From Micromonospora chaiyaphumensis (lineage in GTDB: Bacteria > Actinomycetota > Actinomycetes > Mycobacteriales > Micromonosporaceae), in NCBI RefSeq assembly GCF_900091435.1, contig NZ_FMCS01000016.1:41594-105593 (forward strand): a stretch of 64,000 nucleotides of DNA, read 5' to 3'. The notes below the pieces were generated by a model, which worked only from the letters and a program-made list of their open reading frames with translations, had not been told where the DNA came from and searched no databases. Within the stretch, counting starts at the first letter, position 1. Each line of letters opens with the position of its first letter. The translations under genes were made by a program, and so were the position numbers. This document shows positions 38,277 through 47,015 of this stretch, piece after piece.

Positions 38277-39056
38277 TCAGCGGCCGGCGACCCGCACGTT
38301 GCCGCTGGTCGCGGTGACGTCGAGCAGCAGGGTCGCGCCGGGGTCGTTCGGCACGGCGAGGTCGGTGTCGCCCGACTTGGCGTCCGCCCGCACCCGGTAC
38401 CGGCCCTCGGGCACGGTCAGGTCGACGTCGCCGCTGGTCGCGTGCAACCGGGCCGCGGCCGGCTTGTCCAGCTCGATGCTGAGGTTGCCCGAGGTGGCCT
38501 CGGCGTCCACCTCGGCGGCGAGCCGGCGGGCGCTGATGTCGCCGGAGGAGGCACGCAGCCGGACCGGGCCGGTCGCGTCGACCACCTCGATGTTTCCCGA
38601 GGTGGTGGTGACGCGGACCTCGCCACGGGCCTCGGTGACGTTGACGTCGCCCGAGTTCAGGCTGAAGTCCACCGGGCCGACCCGGTGCAGCGTGACGTTG
38701 CCGGAGCTGGCCTCGCCGCGCACCGTCACCCCCTCCGGGGCGGTCACCTCCCAGGAGACCGTGCACCGGGAGCCGCAGTCGCTCGGCAGCACCAGCTCGT
38801 CGCCCTTGATCTCGTAGCGGGTGTTGGGCTCCCCGCCCTGGTAGCGGACGATCCGCTTGATCCGCACCTGGTCGGCCGGGCCGGTGGCCCGGATCGTCAC
38901 GTCGCCCGCGCCGCCGGCCGGCACGGTGATCCGGGCGATCTTCGCGCTCTCGGTCTGGTCGTAGTCCAGGCGGCGGAACGACAGGGTGTCACACCCGGCG
39001 AGGACGATCAGGGTGGCGGCCGCGGCGGCGGCGACGGCGGTCCGGTGCAGAGCCAT
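38277..39056 (-). CDS. DUF4097 beta-helix lipoprotein
   Basis: A 259-residue putative adhesin of the DUF4097 family. A signal peptide with lipobox LAGC anchors Cys22. From residue about 110 the sequence repeats SSGN/TSGN/SSGD turns every 19-22 residues (ASSGNVTL, NSGDVNV, TTSGNIEVV, ASSGDISA, ATSGNLSI, ATSGDVDL), a right-handed beta-helix. A pair of Cys near 160 may form a disulfide. Role unknown; the position between the acyltransferase and recO is unusual. Divergent from recO. Confidence 0.9.
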   Translation of the reverse strand: MALHRTAVAAAAAATLIVLAGCDTLSFRRLDYDQTESAKIARITVPAGGAGDVTIRATGPADQVRIKRIVRYQGGEPNTRYEIKGDELVLPSDCGSRCTVSWEVTAPEGVTVRGEASSGNVTLHRVGPVDFSLNSGDVNVTEARGEVRVTTTSGNIEVVDATGPVRLRASSGDISARRLAAEVDAEATSGNLSIELDKPAAARLHATSGDVDLTVPEGRYRVRADAKSGDTDLAVPNDPGATLLLDVTATSGNVRVAGR

Positions 39057-39157
39057 GGCCAGGACGCTACGGCCGACCCCGCGGGCGGCGCATCCGGGTT
39101 CGACCGCCGATCCACCCCGAGGAGACCCTGAGATCGCACCCCGAGGGAGAATGGGCC

Positions 39158-40033
39158 GTGGCCGGATACCGCCGACAGCTCTACCGCGACGACGCGGTGG
39201 TGCTGCGCGTGCAGAAGCTGGGCGAGTCCGACCGGATCATCACCCTGCTCACCCGGCGGCACGGCCGGCTACGCGCGGTGGCCCGGGGCGTCCGCCGCAC
39301 CACCAGCAAGTTCGGCGCCCGGCTGGAGCCGTTCGGGCACGTCGATCTCCAGCTCGCCGGTGACCCCAAGGGCAACCACGGCAGCTCGCTGCACACCATC
39401 AGCCAGGCCGAGGGGATCGACCTCTACGGCAAGCGGTTCCTCGGCGACTACCCCCGCTACACGGCGGCCAGCGCGATCGCCGAGACCGCCGAGCGGCTCA
39501 CGCCGATCGAGCGGGAACCCTCGCTGCGGCTGTTCCAGCTCACCCTCGGCGCGCTGCGCTCGCTGGCCACCGGCGAGCACGCCACCACCCTGGTGCTCGA
39601 CGCCTATCTGCTGCGCGGCATGGCCTTCGCCGGTTGGGCGCCGGCGCTGACCGCGTGCGCGGTCTGCGGCACCCCGGGGCGGCACCGGGCGTTCTCCGTG
39701 CCGGCCGGCGGCGCGGTCTGCCCAGACTGCCGGCCCCCCGGCGCCGCCCACCCCGCCCCGGCCACCATCGCGCTGATGTCCGCGCTGACCACGGGCGACT
39801 GGGCGTACGCCGACGCCACCGAGACCCCCGTGCGCCGCGAGTGCAGCGGCCTGGTCGCGGCGCACCTCCAGTGGCACCTGGAGCGCGCGCTACGCTCGCT
39901 GCCGCTGGTCGACCGGGGTGCCCCGGCGCCCGGCGCGGTCCCGCCGCCCGGCGGCGCGGGGCCGGGTGTGGTCCCGCCGCGCACCGGCGCGGGGCCCGCC
40001 GCCGCTGGTGTGAACAGGGAGATTACCGAGTGA
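39158..40033 (+). CDS. recO: DNA repair protein RecO
   Basis: RecO loads RecA and anneals single strands in the RecFOR pathway. The 291-residue product has the OB-fold start (YRDDAVVLRVQKLGESDRII), the helical core (FLGDYPRYTAASAIAETAER), and a Cys pair region CAVCGTP...CPDC that resembles a zinc knuckle. The C-terminal 45 residues (PAPGAVPPPGGAGPG) are a Pro/Gly-rich extension. The GTG start is used, and the end overlaps uppS by four bases (GTGA). Confidence 0.95.
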   Translation: MAGYRRQLYRDDAVVLRVQKLGESDRIITLLTRRHGRLRAVARGVRRTTSKFGARLEPFGHVDLQLAGDPKGNHGSSLHTISQAEGIDLYGKRFLGDYPRYTAASAIAETAERLTPIEREPSLRLFQLTLGALRSLATGEHATTLVLDAYLLRGMAFAGWAPALTACAVCGTPGRHRAFSVPAGGAVCPDCRPPGAAHPAPATIALMSALTTGDWAYADATETPVRRECSGLVAAHLQWHLERALRSLPLVDRGAPAPGAVPPPGGAGPGVVPPRTGAGPAAAGVNREITE

Positions 40034-40842
40034 TCCGATCGATGAGGGCCGGCCGGCGCGAGCCGGTGCCACCGACTCCGCACCCCTCCGGCGCCCGGCC
40101 GCCGGCGCTGCCGGCCGACGCGCTGCCGAAGCACGTCGCCGTGGTGATGGACGGCAACGGCCGCTGGGCCAAGGAGCGCGGGCTGCCCCGGACCAAGGGT
40201 CACGAGCAGGGCGAGCACAGCCTCTTCGACACCATCGAGGGCGCGATCGAGCTGGGCATCCCCTACCTGTCGGCGTACGCGTTCTCCACCGAGAACTGGC
40301 GGCGCTCCCCGGAGGAGGTCCGCTTCCTCATGGGCTTCAACCGGGACGTCATCCGCCGCCGCCGGGACCAGCTCGTCGACCTGGGCGTCCGCGTGGTCTG
40401 GTCCGGCCGGGCCGGGCGGCTCTGGAAGAGCGTCATCTCCGAGTTGCAGACCGCCGAGGAGATGTCCCGCGGCAACTCGACGCTGACCCTCCAGTTCTGC
40501 GTGAACTACGGCGGCCAGGCGGAGATCGCCGACGCGGCCGCCGCGATCGCCCGCGACGCGGCCGCCGGGCGGATCGACCCGGGCAAGGTCACCGAGAAGA
40601 CCATCGCGAAATACCTCTACCACCCGGAGGTCCCCGAGGTGGACCTGTTCCTCCGCCCGTCCGGGGAGCAGCGCACCTCCAACTTCCTGCTCTGGCAGAC
40701 CGCCTACGCGGAGCTGGTCTTCCTCGACACCCTCTGGCCGGACTTCGACCGCCGGCACCTCTGGTACGCCTGCGAGCTCTACGCCCAGCGGGACCGCCGG
40801 TTCGGCGGCGCGCTGCCCAACCCGGTGGCCCCCGGCACCTGA
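40030..40842 (+). CDS. uppS: Isoprenyl transferase (undecaprenyl diphosphate synthase type)
   Basis: A 270-residue cis-prenyltransferase that makes the lipid carrier for cell-wall synthesis. VAVVMDGNGRWA holds the catalytic Asp41, and FSTENWRRSPEEV, LFLRPSGEQRTSNFLLWQ and ELVFLDTLWPDF are hallmark segments. The actinobacterial recO-uppS pair is translationally coupled here by a four-base overlap (GTGA). The product chain length (C50 or longer) is not predictable from sequence. Confidence 0.96.
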   Translation: MIRSMRAGRREPVPPTPHPSGARPPALPADALPKHVAVVMDGNGRWAKERGLPRTKGHEQGEHSLFDTIEGAIELGIPYLSAYAFSTENWRRSPEEVRFLMGFNRDVIRRRRDQLVDLGVRVVWSGRAGRLWKSVISELQTAEEMSRGNSTLTLQFCVNYGGQAEIADAAAAIARDAAAGRIDPGKVTEKTIAKYLYHPEVPEVDLFLRPSGEQRTSNFLLWQTAYAELVFLDTLWPDFDRRHLWYACELYAQRDRRFGGALPNPVAPGT

Positions 40843-40912
40843 GGTCGCGCTTACCGACGCCGCCCGCTGGGTATCAATCCGGACAGCAGGCAGATTGCGG
40901 AGGTGAACCCAC

Positions 40913-41098
40913 ATGATTCAGAAGCGGATTGCCCAGTGGGCGGTCATGGCGGTCGCCGTGCCGCTGGCGGCGGCCGGCGCGCGCCGGCTCAGCCACACCC
41001 TGGAGGCCCGTCGCGGCCCGACCGGGGTGAGCCGACTGCTCACCAAGGGCGCCGACATGCTGCGGCCGCAGAAGGCCAAGCGCCGTCGGTTCTGGTGA
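40913..41098 (+). CDS. Hypothetical small protein, 61 aa
   Basis: Unrecognised. MIQKRIAQWAVMAVAVPLAAAG carries a hydrophobic segment that may be a membrane anchor, followed by a basic tail ending KAKRRRFW. The ATG has GCGGAGGTG upstream. Such short, basic-tailed proteins are common in Micromonospora-like genomes, from memory. Possibly a small membrane-associated protein; no function can be given. Confidence 0.75.
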   Translation: MIQKRIAQWAVMAVAVPLAAAGARRLSHTLEARRGPTGVSRLLTKGADMLRPQKAKRRRFW

Positions 41099-41231
41099 CG
41101 TCGACGGCCCGCCGTGGCGGGCCGTCACGCGGGCGCCCCGCCATCCGGCTTTCCGGCCGGGAGCGGGGCGTCCGCGCGTACGATCGGCGCGAGGGCGCGC
41201 CGCCCGGACGCGCCCGCCACGGGGGTGGGGG

Positions 41232-41453
41232 ATGCACGATCTCCGGTTCAAAATGATCATGGCGTTGAACGCGGCGGACCTGGGCAGCCCGATCTGCGAG
41301 CAGGTCGCCGAGATCTGCGCGGAGATCGCCGAGCAGCACTGCGCCGAACTCGGCCACACACCAGCCGTCCGCGCCGGGGAGATCGCCGAGCTGAGCACCG
41401 GCGAGCCGGCGCTCACCTGGGCGCCGGCCGAGACCGGGCAGCGGGCCTGGTGA
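41232..41453 (+). CDS. Hypothetical protein, 73 aa
   Basis: Unrecognised. It starts MHDLRFKMIMALNAADLGS and contains a Cys-rich helical segment (CEQVAEICAEIAEQHC), which could be an amphipathic helix or metal site. A G-rich stretch with a ribosome-binding character precedes the ATG. It overlaps the pirin start by four bases (GTGA), so it may be co-translated with pirin. Function unknown. Confidence 0.65.
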   Translation: MHDLRFKMIMALNAADLGSPICEQVAEICAEIAEQHCAELGHTPAVRAGEIAELSTGEPALTWAPAETGQRAW

Positions 41454-42217
41454 CGGCGACGGCGCCCGCTCCGGCGGTGGACGTCCGCCGGGCCGGGGAT
41501 CGCTTCTTCACCCGGCTGTCCTGGCTCGACTCCAAGCACTCCTTCTCGTTCTCCCGGCACTACGACCCGGCCAACACCCACCACGGGCTGCTGCTGGTCA
41601 ACAACGACGACGTGGTGCACCCGGGCACCGGTTTCGAGACCCACCCGCACCAGGACATGGAGATCGTGACCTGGGTGCTGCGGGGATCGCTCGTCCACCA
41701 GGACTCCACCGGGCACTCCGGCGTCATCTACCCGGGCCTGGCCCAGCGGATGAGCGCCGGCACCGGGATCCTGCACTCGGAGAAGAACGACTCCTGGCGG
41801 CTGGAGAACACGGCCCCGCACCACGACCCGGTCCACTTCGTGCAGATGTGGGTGCTCCCCGACGAGGAGGGCATCGACCCCGGCTACGAGCAGCTCGAGA
41901 TCGGCGACGAGCTGCTGCGGGGCGGCCTCGTGCCGGTCGCCTCCGGGATGGACCGGTACGACGGCGCCTCCGCCATCCGGATCCGCAACCGGTACGCCAC
42001 CCTGCACGCCGCCCGGCTCGCCCCCGGCGACACGGTGAACCTGCCCGACGCGCCCTTCCTGCACCTCTACGTGCCCGGCGGCGCGGTGACGCTGGAAGCG
42101 GCCGGACGGCTCGACGAGGGCGACGCGGTCCGGATCACGATGGCCGGCGGTCAGCGGGTGACGGCCGACGAGCCGGCCGAGATCCTGGTCTGGGAGATGC
42201 ACGCCACGCTGGCCTGA
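41450..42217 (+). CDS. Pirin family protein
   Basis: A 255-residue double-cupin protein. The metal-binding part has HYDPANTHHGLLLVNND, THPHQDMEIVTWVLRG and MSAGTGILHSEKND, with His at the expected positions for Fe in the N-terminal cupin. Pirins may act as quercetin dioxygenase-like enzymes or redox cofactors. The GTG start overlaps the small gene before it. It converges on the gnd gene with 6 bases between stops. Confidence 0.95.
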   Translation: MTATAPAPAVDVRRAGDRFFTRLSWLDSKHSFSFSRHYDPANTHHGLLLVNNDDVVHPGTGFETHPHQDMEIVTWVLRGSLVHQDSTGHSGVIYPGLAQRMSAGTGILHSEKNDSWRLENTAPHHDPVHFVQMWVLPDEEGIDPGYEQLEIGDELLRGGLVPVASGMDRYDGASAIRIRNRYATLHAARLAPGDTVNLPDAPFLHLYVPGGAVTLEAAGRLDEGDAVRITMAGGQRVTADEPAEILVWEMHATLA

Positions 42218-42223
42218 GCGCGG

Positions 42224-43666
42224 TCACGCCTCCACTTCGGAGCGGTCGCCCGCCCAGAGGGTGTGGAACGATCCCTCCCGGTCGACCCGGTGGTAGGTGT
42301 GCGCGCCGAAGTTGTCCCGCAGCCCCTGGATGAGCGCGGCCGGCAGCCGCTCGGCGCGCAACGCGTCGAAGTAGGCCAGCGACGACGAGAAGGCCGGGGT
42401 GGGCACGCCCGTCCGGGCCGCGTCGGCCACCACCCGCCGCCAGGCCGGGACCCCGGCGCCGACCCGGTCGGCGAACCAGGGGGCGACCAGCAGCGTGGGC
42501 AGGTCCCGCTCCGTGTCGTACGCCTCGCGGATCCGGTCCAGGAAACGGGCCCGGATGATGCAGCCGCCCCGCCAGATGGTGGCGGTGCCGCCCAGGTCGA
42601 TGTCCCAGGCGTACTCCTGGCTGCCGGCCCGGATGTGGTCGAAGCCCTGCGCGTACGCGACGATCTTGCTGGCCAGCAGCGCCCGCCGGACGTCCTCGAC
42701 GAACGTGTCCCGGTCGTCCACCTGCCACTTCTCACCCGCGTCGGGGAACGCGCGGCGGGCGGCGGCGCGCTGGTCGGCGTGCCCGGAGAGCGACCGCGCG
42801 AAGGTGGCCTCGGCAATGCCGGTGATCGGGATGCCGAGGTCCAGCGCGCTCTGCACGGTCCACCGGCCGGTGCCCTTCTGCTCGGCCTGGTCGAGCACCA
42901 CGTCGACGAAGGGCCGGCCGGTCGCCGCGTCGGTGTGCCCGAGCACGTCGGCGGTGATCTCGATGAGGAAGGACTCCAGCTCGCCGCCGTTCCACTCCCG
43001 GAAGATCTCCGCGATCTCCGCCGGGCTCGCCGCCAGGCCGGCCCGCAGCAGGTCGTACGCCTCGGCGATGAGCTGCATGTCCGCGTACTCGATGCCGTTG
43101 TGGACCATTTTCACGAAGTGGCCCGCGCCGTCCGGGCCGATGTGCCGGCAGCACGGGACGCCGTCCACCTGGGCGGCGATCCGCTCGAAGATCGGGCCGA
43201 GCTTCCGGTAGGACTCGGCCGAGCCGCCCGGCATGATGCTCGGCCCGTGCAACGCGCCCTCCTCGCCGCCCGAGACCCCGGTGCCGACGAAGTGCAGCCC
43301 GTGCCCGCGCAGCGCCTCCTCGCGGCGGCGGGTGTCGGCGAAGTGCGCGTTGCCGCAGTCGACGACGATGTCGCCCTCCTCCAGCAGCGGGACCAGCTCG
43401 TCGATCACGGCGTCGGTGGGGGCGCCGGCCTTCACCATGACGATCACGGCGCGGGGGCGTTCCAGCGCGGCCACGAAGTCGGCGAGGGACTCCGCCGCCA
43501 CGAACGTGCCCTCGCCGCCGTGCTCGGCCACCAGGCTGCGGGTGCGCTCCGGCGAGCGGTTGTGCACCGCCACGGTGAAGCCGTTGCGCGCCAGGTTCCG
43601 GGCCAGGTTGCGGCCCATCACCGCCAGACCGGTAACCCCGATCTGCGCCGTCGCCCGCTGTGCCAT
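42224..43666 (-). CDS. gnd: 6-phosphogluconate dehydrogenase (decarboxylating)
   Basis: A 480-residue enzyme of the oxidative pentose phosphate pathway, giving ribulose-5-phosphate, CO2 and NADPH. The N-terminal Rossmann motif is GVTGLAVMGRNLARN. GVSGGEEGA and MVHNGIEYADMQLIAEAYDLLR carry substrate-binding Ser and catalytic Lys/Asn residues. The C-terminal segment (YAQGFDHIRAGSQEY, GCIIRARFLD) is complete. ATG 43666 (MAQRATAQIGV) is the natural start; a longer reading is arginine/proline junk. Confidence 0.97.
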   Translation of the reverse strand: MAQRATAQIGVTGLAVMGRNLARNLARNGFTVAVHNRSPERTRSLVAEHGGEGTFVAAESLADFVAALERPRAVIVMVKAGAPTDAVIDELVPLLEEGDIVVDCGNAHFADTRRREEALRGHGLHFVGTGVSGGEEGALHGPSIMPGGSAESYRKLGPIFERIAAQVDGVPCCRHIGPDGAGHFVKMVHNGIEYADMQLIAEAYDLLRAGLAASPAEIAEIFREWNGGELESFLIEITADVLGHTDAATGRPFVDVVLDQAEQKGTGRWTVQSALDLGIPITGIAEATFARSLSGHADQRAAARRAFPDAGEKWQVDDRDTFVEDVRRALLASKIVAYAQGFDHIRAGSQEYAWDIDLGGTATIWRGGCIIRARFLDRIREAYDTERDLPTLLVAPWFADRVGAGVPAWRRVVADAARTGVPTPAFSSSLAYFDALRAERLPAALIQGLRDNFGAHTYHRVDREGSFHTLWAGDRSEVEA

Positions 43667-44014
43667 GCCTACCGCCACCCTTCGTCTCCGGTGCCCGTGC
43701 TGCGACCGTATCGCGGCGCGTACGGCGCGGGGCCGGGACGTCGACGCCGGGTGAGGGCACGGTGGCGGTGGGTTCCGAACCCGGTGGCGGTAATTCGGGT
43801 GCGGGGGCGGCGCGGCGTGGGTTAGCGTGCTGGCATGCGTAACTGACGCCCACCTCTCGCAGGCCCGGTCCACCGCGCGTACCGCCGTGGACCGTGCGCC
43901 CCGGGCGTCCGCATTCTCCCGTCACCGTCGGTGGCGTGGCGTTCCTGGCCGGACCCGCCCGGGCTGTTCCCCGCTCGCCGTGCCCACGGGTGCCCGACAG
44001 TCAGGAGGCAGCGT
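43667..44014. other. Intergenic gap between gnd and a small gene
   Basis: About 350 bases between divergent genes. I see no coding region, RNA gene or strong palindrome. It must hold the gnd promoter on the minus strand and the promoter of the small gene on the plus strand. Confidence 0.7.
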
Positions 44015-44251
44015 ATGTCCGCCAAGCGCAGTCCGAAGAAATCCCCGAAGCCCGCGCCGTCCCCGGTGGACCTCACCCCGCCGGATCTCGACGCGCTCAC
44101 CGTGGCGCCCGCCGCACCGGTGACCCTGCCCGGCCGCGGGGACACGCCGCCGCCGCCGAAGTCCGGCCCGCCGGCCGGCCGGGAGGCCCGGCTCGCCGGA
44201 CGCAGCCAGCGCGCCGGTCAGACCCGGTTCTACGCCTTCCGGCGCAGCTGA
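44015..44251 (+). CDS. Small Lys/Pro-rich protein, 78 aa
   Basis: Unrecognised. It begins MSAKRSPKKSPKPAPSP, then VDLTPPDLDALTVAPAAPVTLPG, and ends AGQTRFYAFRRS. The ATG is preceded by AGGAGGCAGC, a strong ribosome binding site. The composition suggests a disordered DNA- or RNA-associated protein or a small adaptor. A bidirectional hairpin ends the transcript. Actinomycete genomes encode similar short proteins. Confidence 0.72.
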   Translation: MSAKRSPKKSPKPAPSPVDLTPPDLDALTVAPAAPVTLPGRGDTPPPPKSGPPAGREARLAGRSQRAGQTRFYAFRRS

Positions 44252-44258
44252 GGTCGTC

Positions 44259-44298
44259 GGGTGCGGTTGTCGTCGCTCCGGCGACGACAACCGCACCC
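44259..44298. terminator. 18-bp bidirectional hairpin
   Basis: GGGTGCGGTTGTCGTCGC (44259-44276) pairs perfectly with 44281-44298 around TCCG. It separates the small gene (plus) from the membrane gene (minus) and could terminate both. Confidence 0.9.
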
Positions 44299-44316
44299 GG
44301 AGCCTCCTTCGCCCGC

Positions 44317-45012
44317 TCAGGCCGCGGCGGTCGCCGGGGCCGCCGTCCCGGCCGGCGCCTCGACCGCGTGCCGCCGGGCGACGCCGAGGGCCAGGCCCAC
44401 GAAGCCGGCCACCATGAGCGCGCTCACCGCCAGCTTGACCGGGACGCCCGAGCCGACCAGGTCCAGCACCTGCCCGGCGGTGAGCAGCAGCGGCACCCAG
44501 AGGGCCACGAGGCGGGCCCGCCAGGCGCCGAAGGCCAGCACGAGCAGGCCGACCAGCCAGCCGAGCAGCCACACCGCGAACGAGGCCATCACGAACGGAT
44601 CCCCGTCGATCGCGGTCGTCACCGGGCGGGCGGCGTCGGCGTCCACACCACCGCCGGCCAGGGCCCCGAAGAAGGCGTTGTACTGCCACAGGTGGACGGT
44701 GGAGAAGTAGAGCCCGAGCAGCGCCGTGGCGCCGCCGATCATGGCGGCCACCGGCCTGCGCCGGTGCAGCGTGGCGGCCAGCCCGAGCGTCGCGGGCAGC
44801 AGCAGCAGGTGGGCCAGCGCGAACAGCACGGTCTCCACCCGCCACGCGCCCAGGTTCCCGGCGGCCACCGCCACGTTCCCGGCGGTGTCGGCCACGTCGT
44901 CCGGGAACATCACCCAGTAGAAGGCGTTCGCGACGCCGTACACCACGCCGCCGCCGAGCAGGGCGCCCGCGGTGAGCCGCCGGCCGGTCCGCCCGCCAGT
45001 GCTGTCGTCCAT
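44317..45012 (-). CDS. Membrane protein, 231 aa
   Basis: An integral membrane protein with about six predicted helices (LTAGALLGGGVVYGVANAFYW and MIGGATALLGLYFSTVHLW near the N-terminus). It has no catalytic motif I recognise. ATG 45012 follows GAGAGGAGACACTG, so the start is clear. It is divergent from the sensor kinase at 45167, and the 154 bases between could carry a shared regulatory site; it may be a target of that system. This is inference. Confidence 0.88.
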   Translation of the reverse strand: MDDSTGGRTGRRLTAGALLGGGVVYGVANAFYWVMFPDDVADTAGNVAVAAGNLGAWRVETVLFALAHLLLLPATLGLAATLHRRRPVAAMIGGATALLGLYFSTVHLWQYNAFFGALAGGGVDADAARPVTTAIDGDPFVMASFAVWLLGWLVGLLVLAFGAWRARLVALWVPLLLTAGQVLDLVGSGVPVKLAVSALMVAGFVGLALGVARRHAVEAPAGTAAPATAAA

Positions 45013-45166
45013 CAGTGTCTCCTCTCGAAGTCGTGGGAGGGACGTTAGGAGCGACACCCGGGCCGGGTCGTCGGCGCGGAAGTTGAGCCCCGGGTGGAGT
45101 GTCGGTGGCGGTCGCTACACCCGTGGGTGGACGCGGAGAGCCGCCCGCCGTGGCTACCCTTCCGGC

Positions 45167-46363
45167 ATGTCTGCCCTCGACGTCCGGGCCCGGTGGCGCG
45201 GCGTGGCCATCTCGCTCGCCGGGGCCGCGCTGTTCGCGTTCGGCCTGGCCGAGCTGTACGTACCGCTGGCCGGCTACGTCGAGGGGGAGGGGCCGGACCT
45301 CGCCGCGCTCTCCGCCGGCTGGCTCGCCGTCCTCACCGTGCTGCTGGTCGGCTACGGCCTCGCGGTGGCCGGCTGCACGACGTACCCCCGGACGGCCGCC
45401 GTCATCGCCGGGGCCTGCTTCACCGCGCAGAGCTTCACGCCGGTCCTGCCGGAGTGGCCGGTCGTGCCGCTGCTGGCGCTCGTGGCGGCCACCTTCGCCT
45501 GTGTCGCGGTGGGTGGCCGGGCCGCGGTCGCGGTCGCGGTGGCCGGCTACCTCCTCCCGCTCGGGATCGAGAACGCCGTGGCCGGCGACTCCGACTGGGT
45601 CTTCATCCTGTTCGTGGGGCTCGCCGTGGTGGGTCCCGGGTACGCCGTGCGGATGCGGCGGGCGCAGGCGGCCCGGCTCGTGGCGCTGGCCGCCGAGCGG
45701 GAGGCCGCCGCCCGGACGGACGAGCGGCTGCGGGTGGCCCGCGAACTGCACGACATCGTGTCGCACGGGGTCTCGGTGATGGTGCTGCAGGCCGCCGCGG
45801 CGCAGGCGGTGCTCGACTCGGACGCGGGTCAGGCCCGCGCGTCCCTCGACGCGGTGCAGGAGGTCGGGCGCGAGGTGGTCACCGAGCTGCGCCGGCTGCT
45901 GGTGATCCTCCGCGGCGCGGAGGCGGCCCCGGAGGGACTGCCGTCGCTGCGGCGGATCGACGGGCTGACCGCCGGGGTGACCCTGGCCGGCGGGCGGGTC
46001 GACGTGACCGTCACGGGTGACCTCGACACGATCCCCGCCGCCGCCGACGTCAGCGGCTACCGGATCCTCCAGGAGGCGCTGACCAACGCCGCCCGGCACG
46101 CGCCGGGCGCGACCGTCGGCGTCTCGATCGAGGTGGCCGGCGACGCCCTCCGGCTGCACGTGGCGGACGACGGTGCCGGCCCGGCCCGCCGGAACGCCGG
46201 CACCGGCCACGGCCTGACCGGCATCCGGGAGCGGGTGGAGCTGTTCGGCGGCACCGTGAGCGCCGGCCCCCGCCCGCAGGGCGGCTTCGAGGTGCGCGTC
46301 ACGCTGCCCTTCGACGTCGACGCGTCGGCCGGCGCACTGGCCACGGCCGGGGTCACCGGATGA
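45167..46363 (+). CDS. Sensor histidine kinase (NarL/DesK type)
   Basis: A 398-residue kinase with five to six N-terminal helices (residues about 12-155), a HisKA_3 dimer domain with ARELHDIVSHGVSVMVLQAA (phosphorylated His195), and a HATPase_c domain (YRILQEALTNAARHAPGA; GHGLTGIRERVELFGG). It has no extracellular sensor domain, so it probably senses within the membrane. Its gene overlaps the regulator by four bases, forming one two-component operon. The signal is unknown. Confidence 0.93.
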   Translation: MSALDVRARWRGVAISLAGAALFAFGLAELYVPLAGYVEGEGPDLAALSAGWLAVLTVLLVGYGLAVAGCTTYPRTAAVIAGACFTAQSFTPVLPEWPVVPLLALVAATFACVAVGGRAAVAVAVAGYLLPLGIENAVAGDSDWVFILFVGLAVVGPGYAVRMRRAQAARLVALAAEREAAARTDERLRVARELHDIVSHGVSVMVLQAAAAQAVLDSDAGQARASLDAVQEVGREVVTELRRLLVILRGAEAAPEGLPSLRRIDGLTAGVTLAGGRVDVTVTGDLDTIPAAADVSGYRILQEALTNAARHAPGATVGVSIEVAGDALRLHVADDGAGPARRNAGTGHGLTGIRERVELFGGTVSAGPRPQGGFEVRVTLPFDVDASAGALATAGVTG

Positions 46364-47010
46364 CCCGGGTCCTCATCGCCGACGACGAGGCGCTGGTGCG
46401 CGGCGGGCTCCGCCTGATCCTCACCGCCCAGCCGGACCTCGAGGTGGTCGCCGACGCGGCCGACGGCGCGGAAGCCGTGCAGTTGGCGGCCCGGTTCGCG
46501 CCCGACGTGGTGCTCATGGACATCCACATGGCGCCGGTGGACGGGATCGCCGCCACCGAGCGGATCCTCGCGGCACGGAGCGACACCCGGATCATCATGC
46601 TGACCACCTTCGACCTCGACGAGTACGTCTACCGGGCGCTGCGCGCCGGCGCCTCCGGGTTCATGCTCAAGACCACGCCCCCGCGGGAGCTGGCCGAGGC
46701 GGTGCGGACCGCGGCCCGGGGCGACGCCCTGCTCTCCCCGTCGATCACCCGCCGCCTGATCGACCACTACACCGCGACCGCGTCGGTGGTTCCCCACCCG
46801 GGCCTCGCCGAGCTGACCGCGCGCGAGACCGAGGTGCTGCGGATGATGGCCCTCGGCCTGTCCAACCGGGAGATCGCCGGCCAGCTCTTCGTCGGCGAGG
46901 CGACCGTGAAGACGCACGTGAACCGCATCTTCGCCAAGCTCGGGGTGCGGGACCGGGTGCAGGCCGTGGTGCTGGCGTACCGGAGCGGGATCGCCCAGCC
47001 GCGGCGGTAG
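46360..47010 (+). CDS. LuxR-type response regulator
   Basis: A 216-residue regulator paired with the kinase before it. The receiver domain has acidic residues at 8-10 (IADDE), phosphorylated Asp54 (VVLMDIHM), Thr (MLTTFD) and Lys (GFMLKTTPP). The C-terminal LuxR helix-turn-helix is TARETEVLRMMALGLSNREIAG. It starts inside the kinase stop (ATGA). Targets are unknown; the divergent membrane gene is one candidate. Confidence 0.95.
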   Translation: MTRVLIADDEALVRGGLRLILTAQPDLEVVADAADGAEAVQLAARFAPDVVLMDIHMAPVDGIAATERILAARSDTRIIMLTTFDLDEYVYRALRAGASGFMLKTTPPRELAEAVRTAARGDALLSPSITRRLIDHYTATASVVPHPGLAELTARETEVLRMMALGLSNREIAGQLFVGEATVKTHVNRIFAKLGVRDRVQAVVLAYRSGIAQPRR

Positions 47011-47015
47011 CGGGC

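Noticed and set aside
43835..43846. A tiny frame ATG-CGT-AAC-TGA as a leader peptide in the gnd intergenic gap
   Set aside because: Three codons with no attenuator structure or cysteine codons; chance occurrence is likely.
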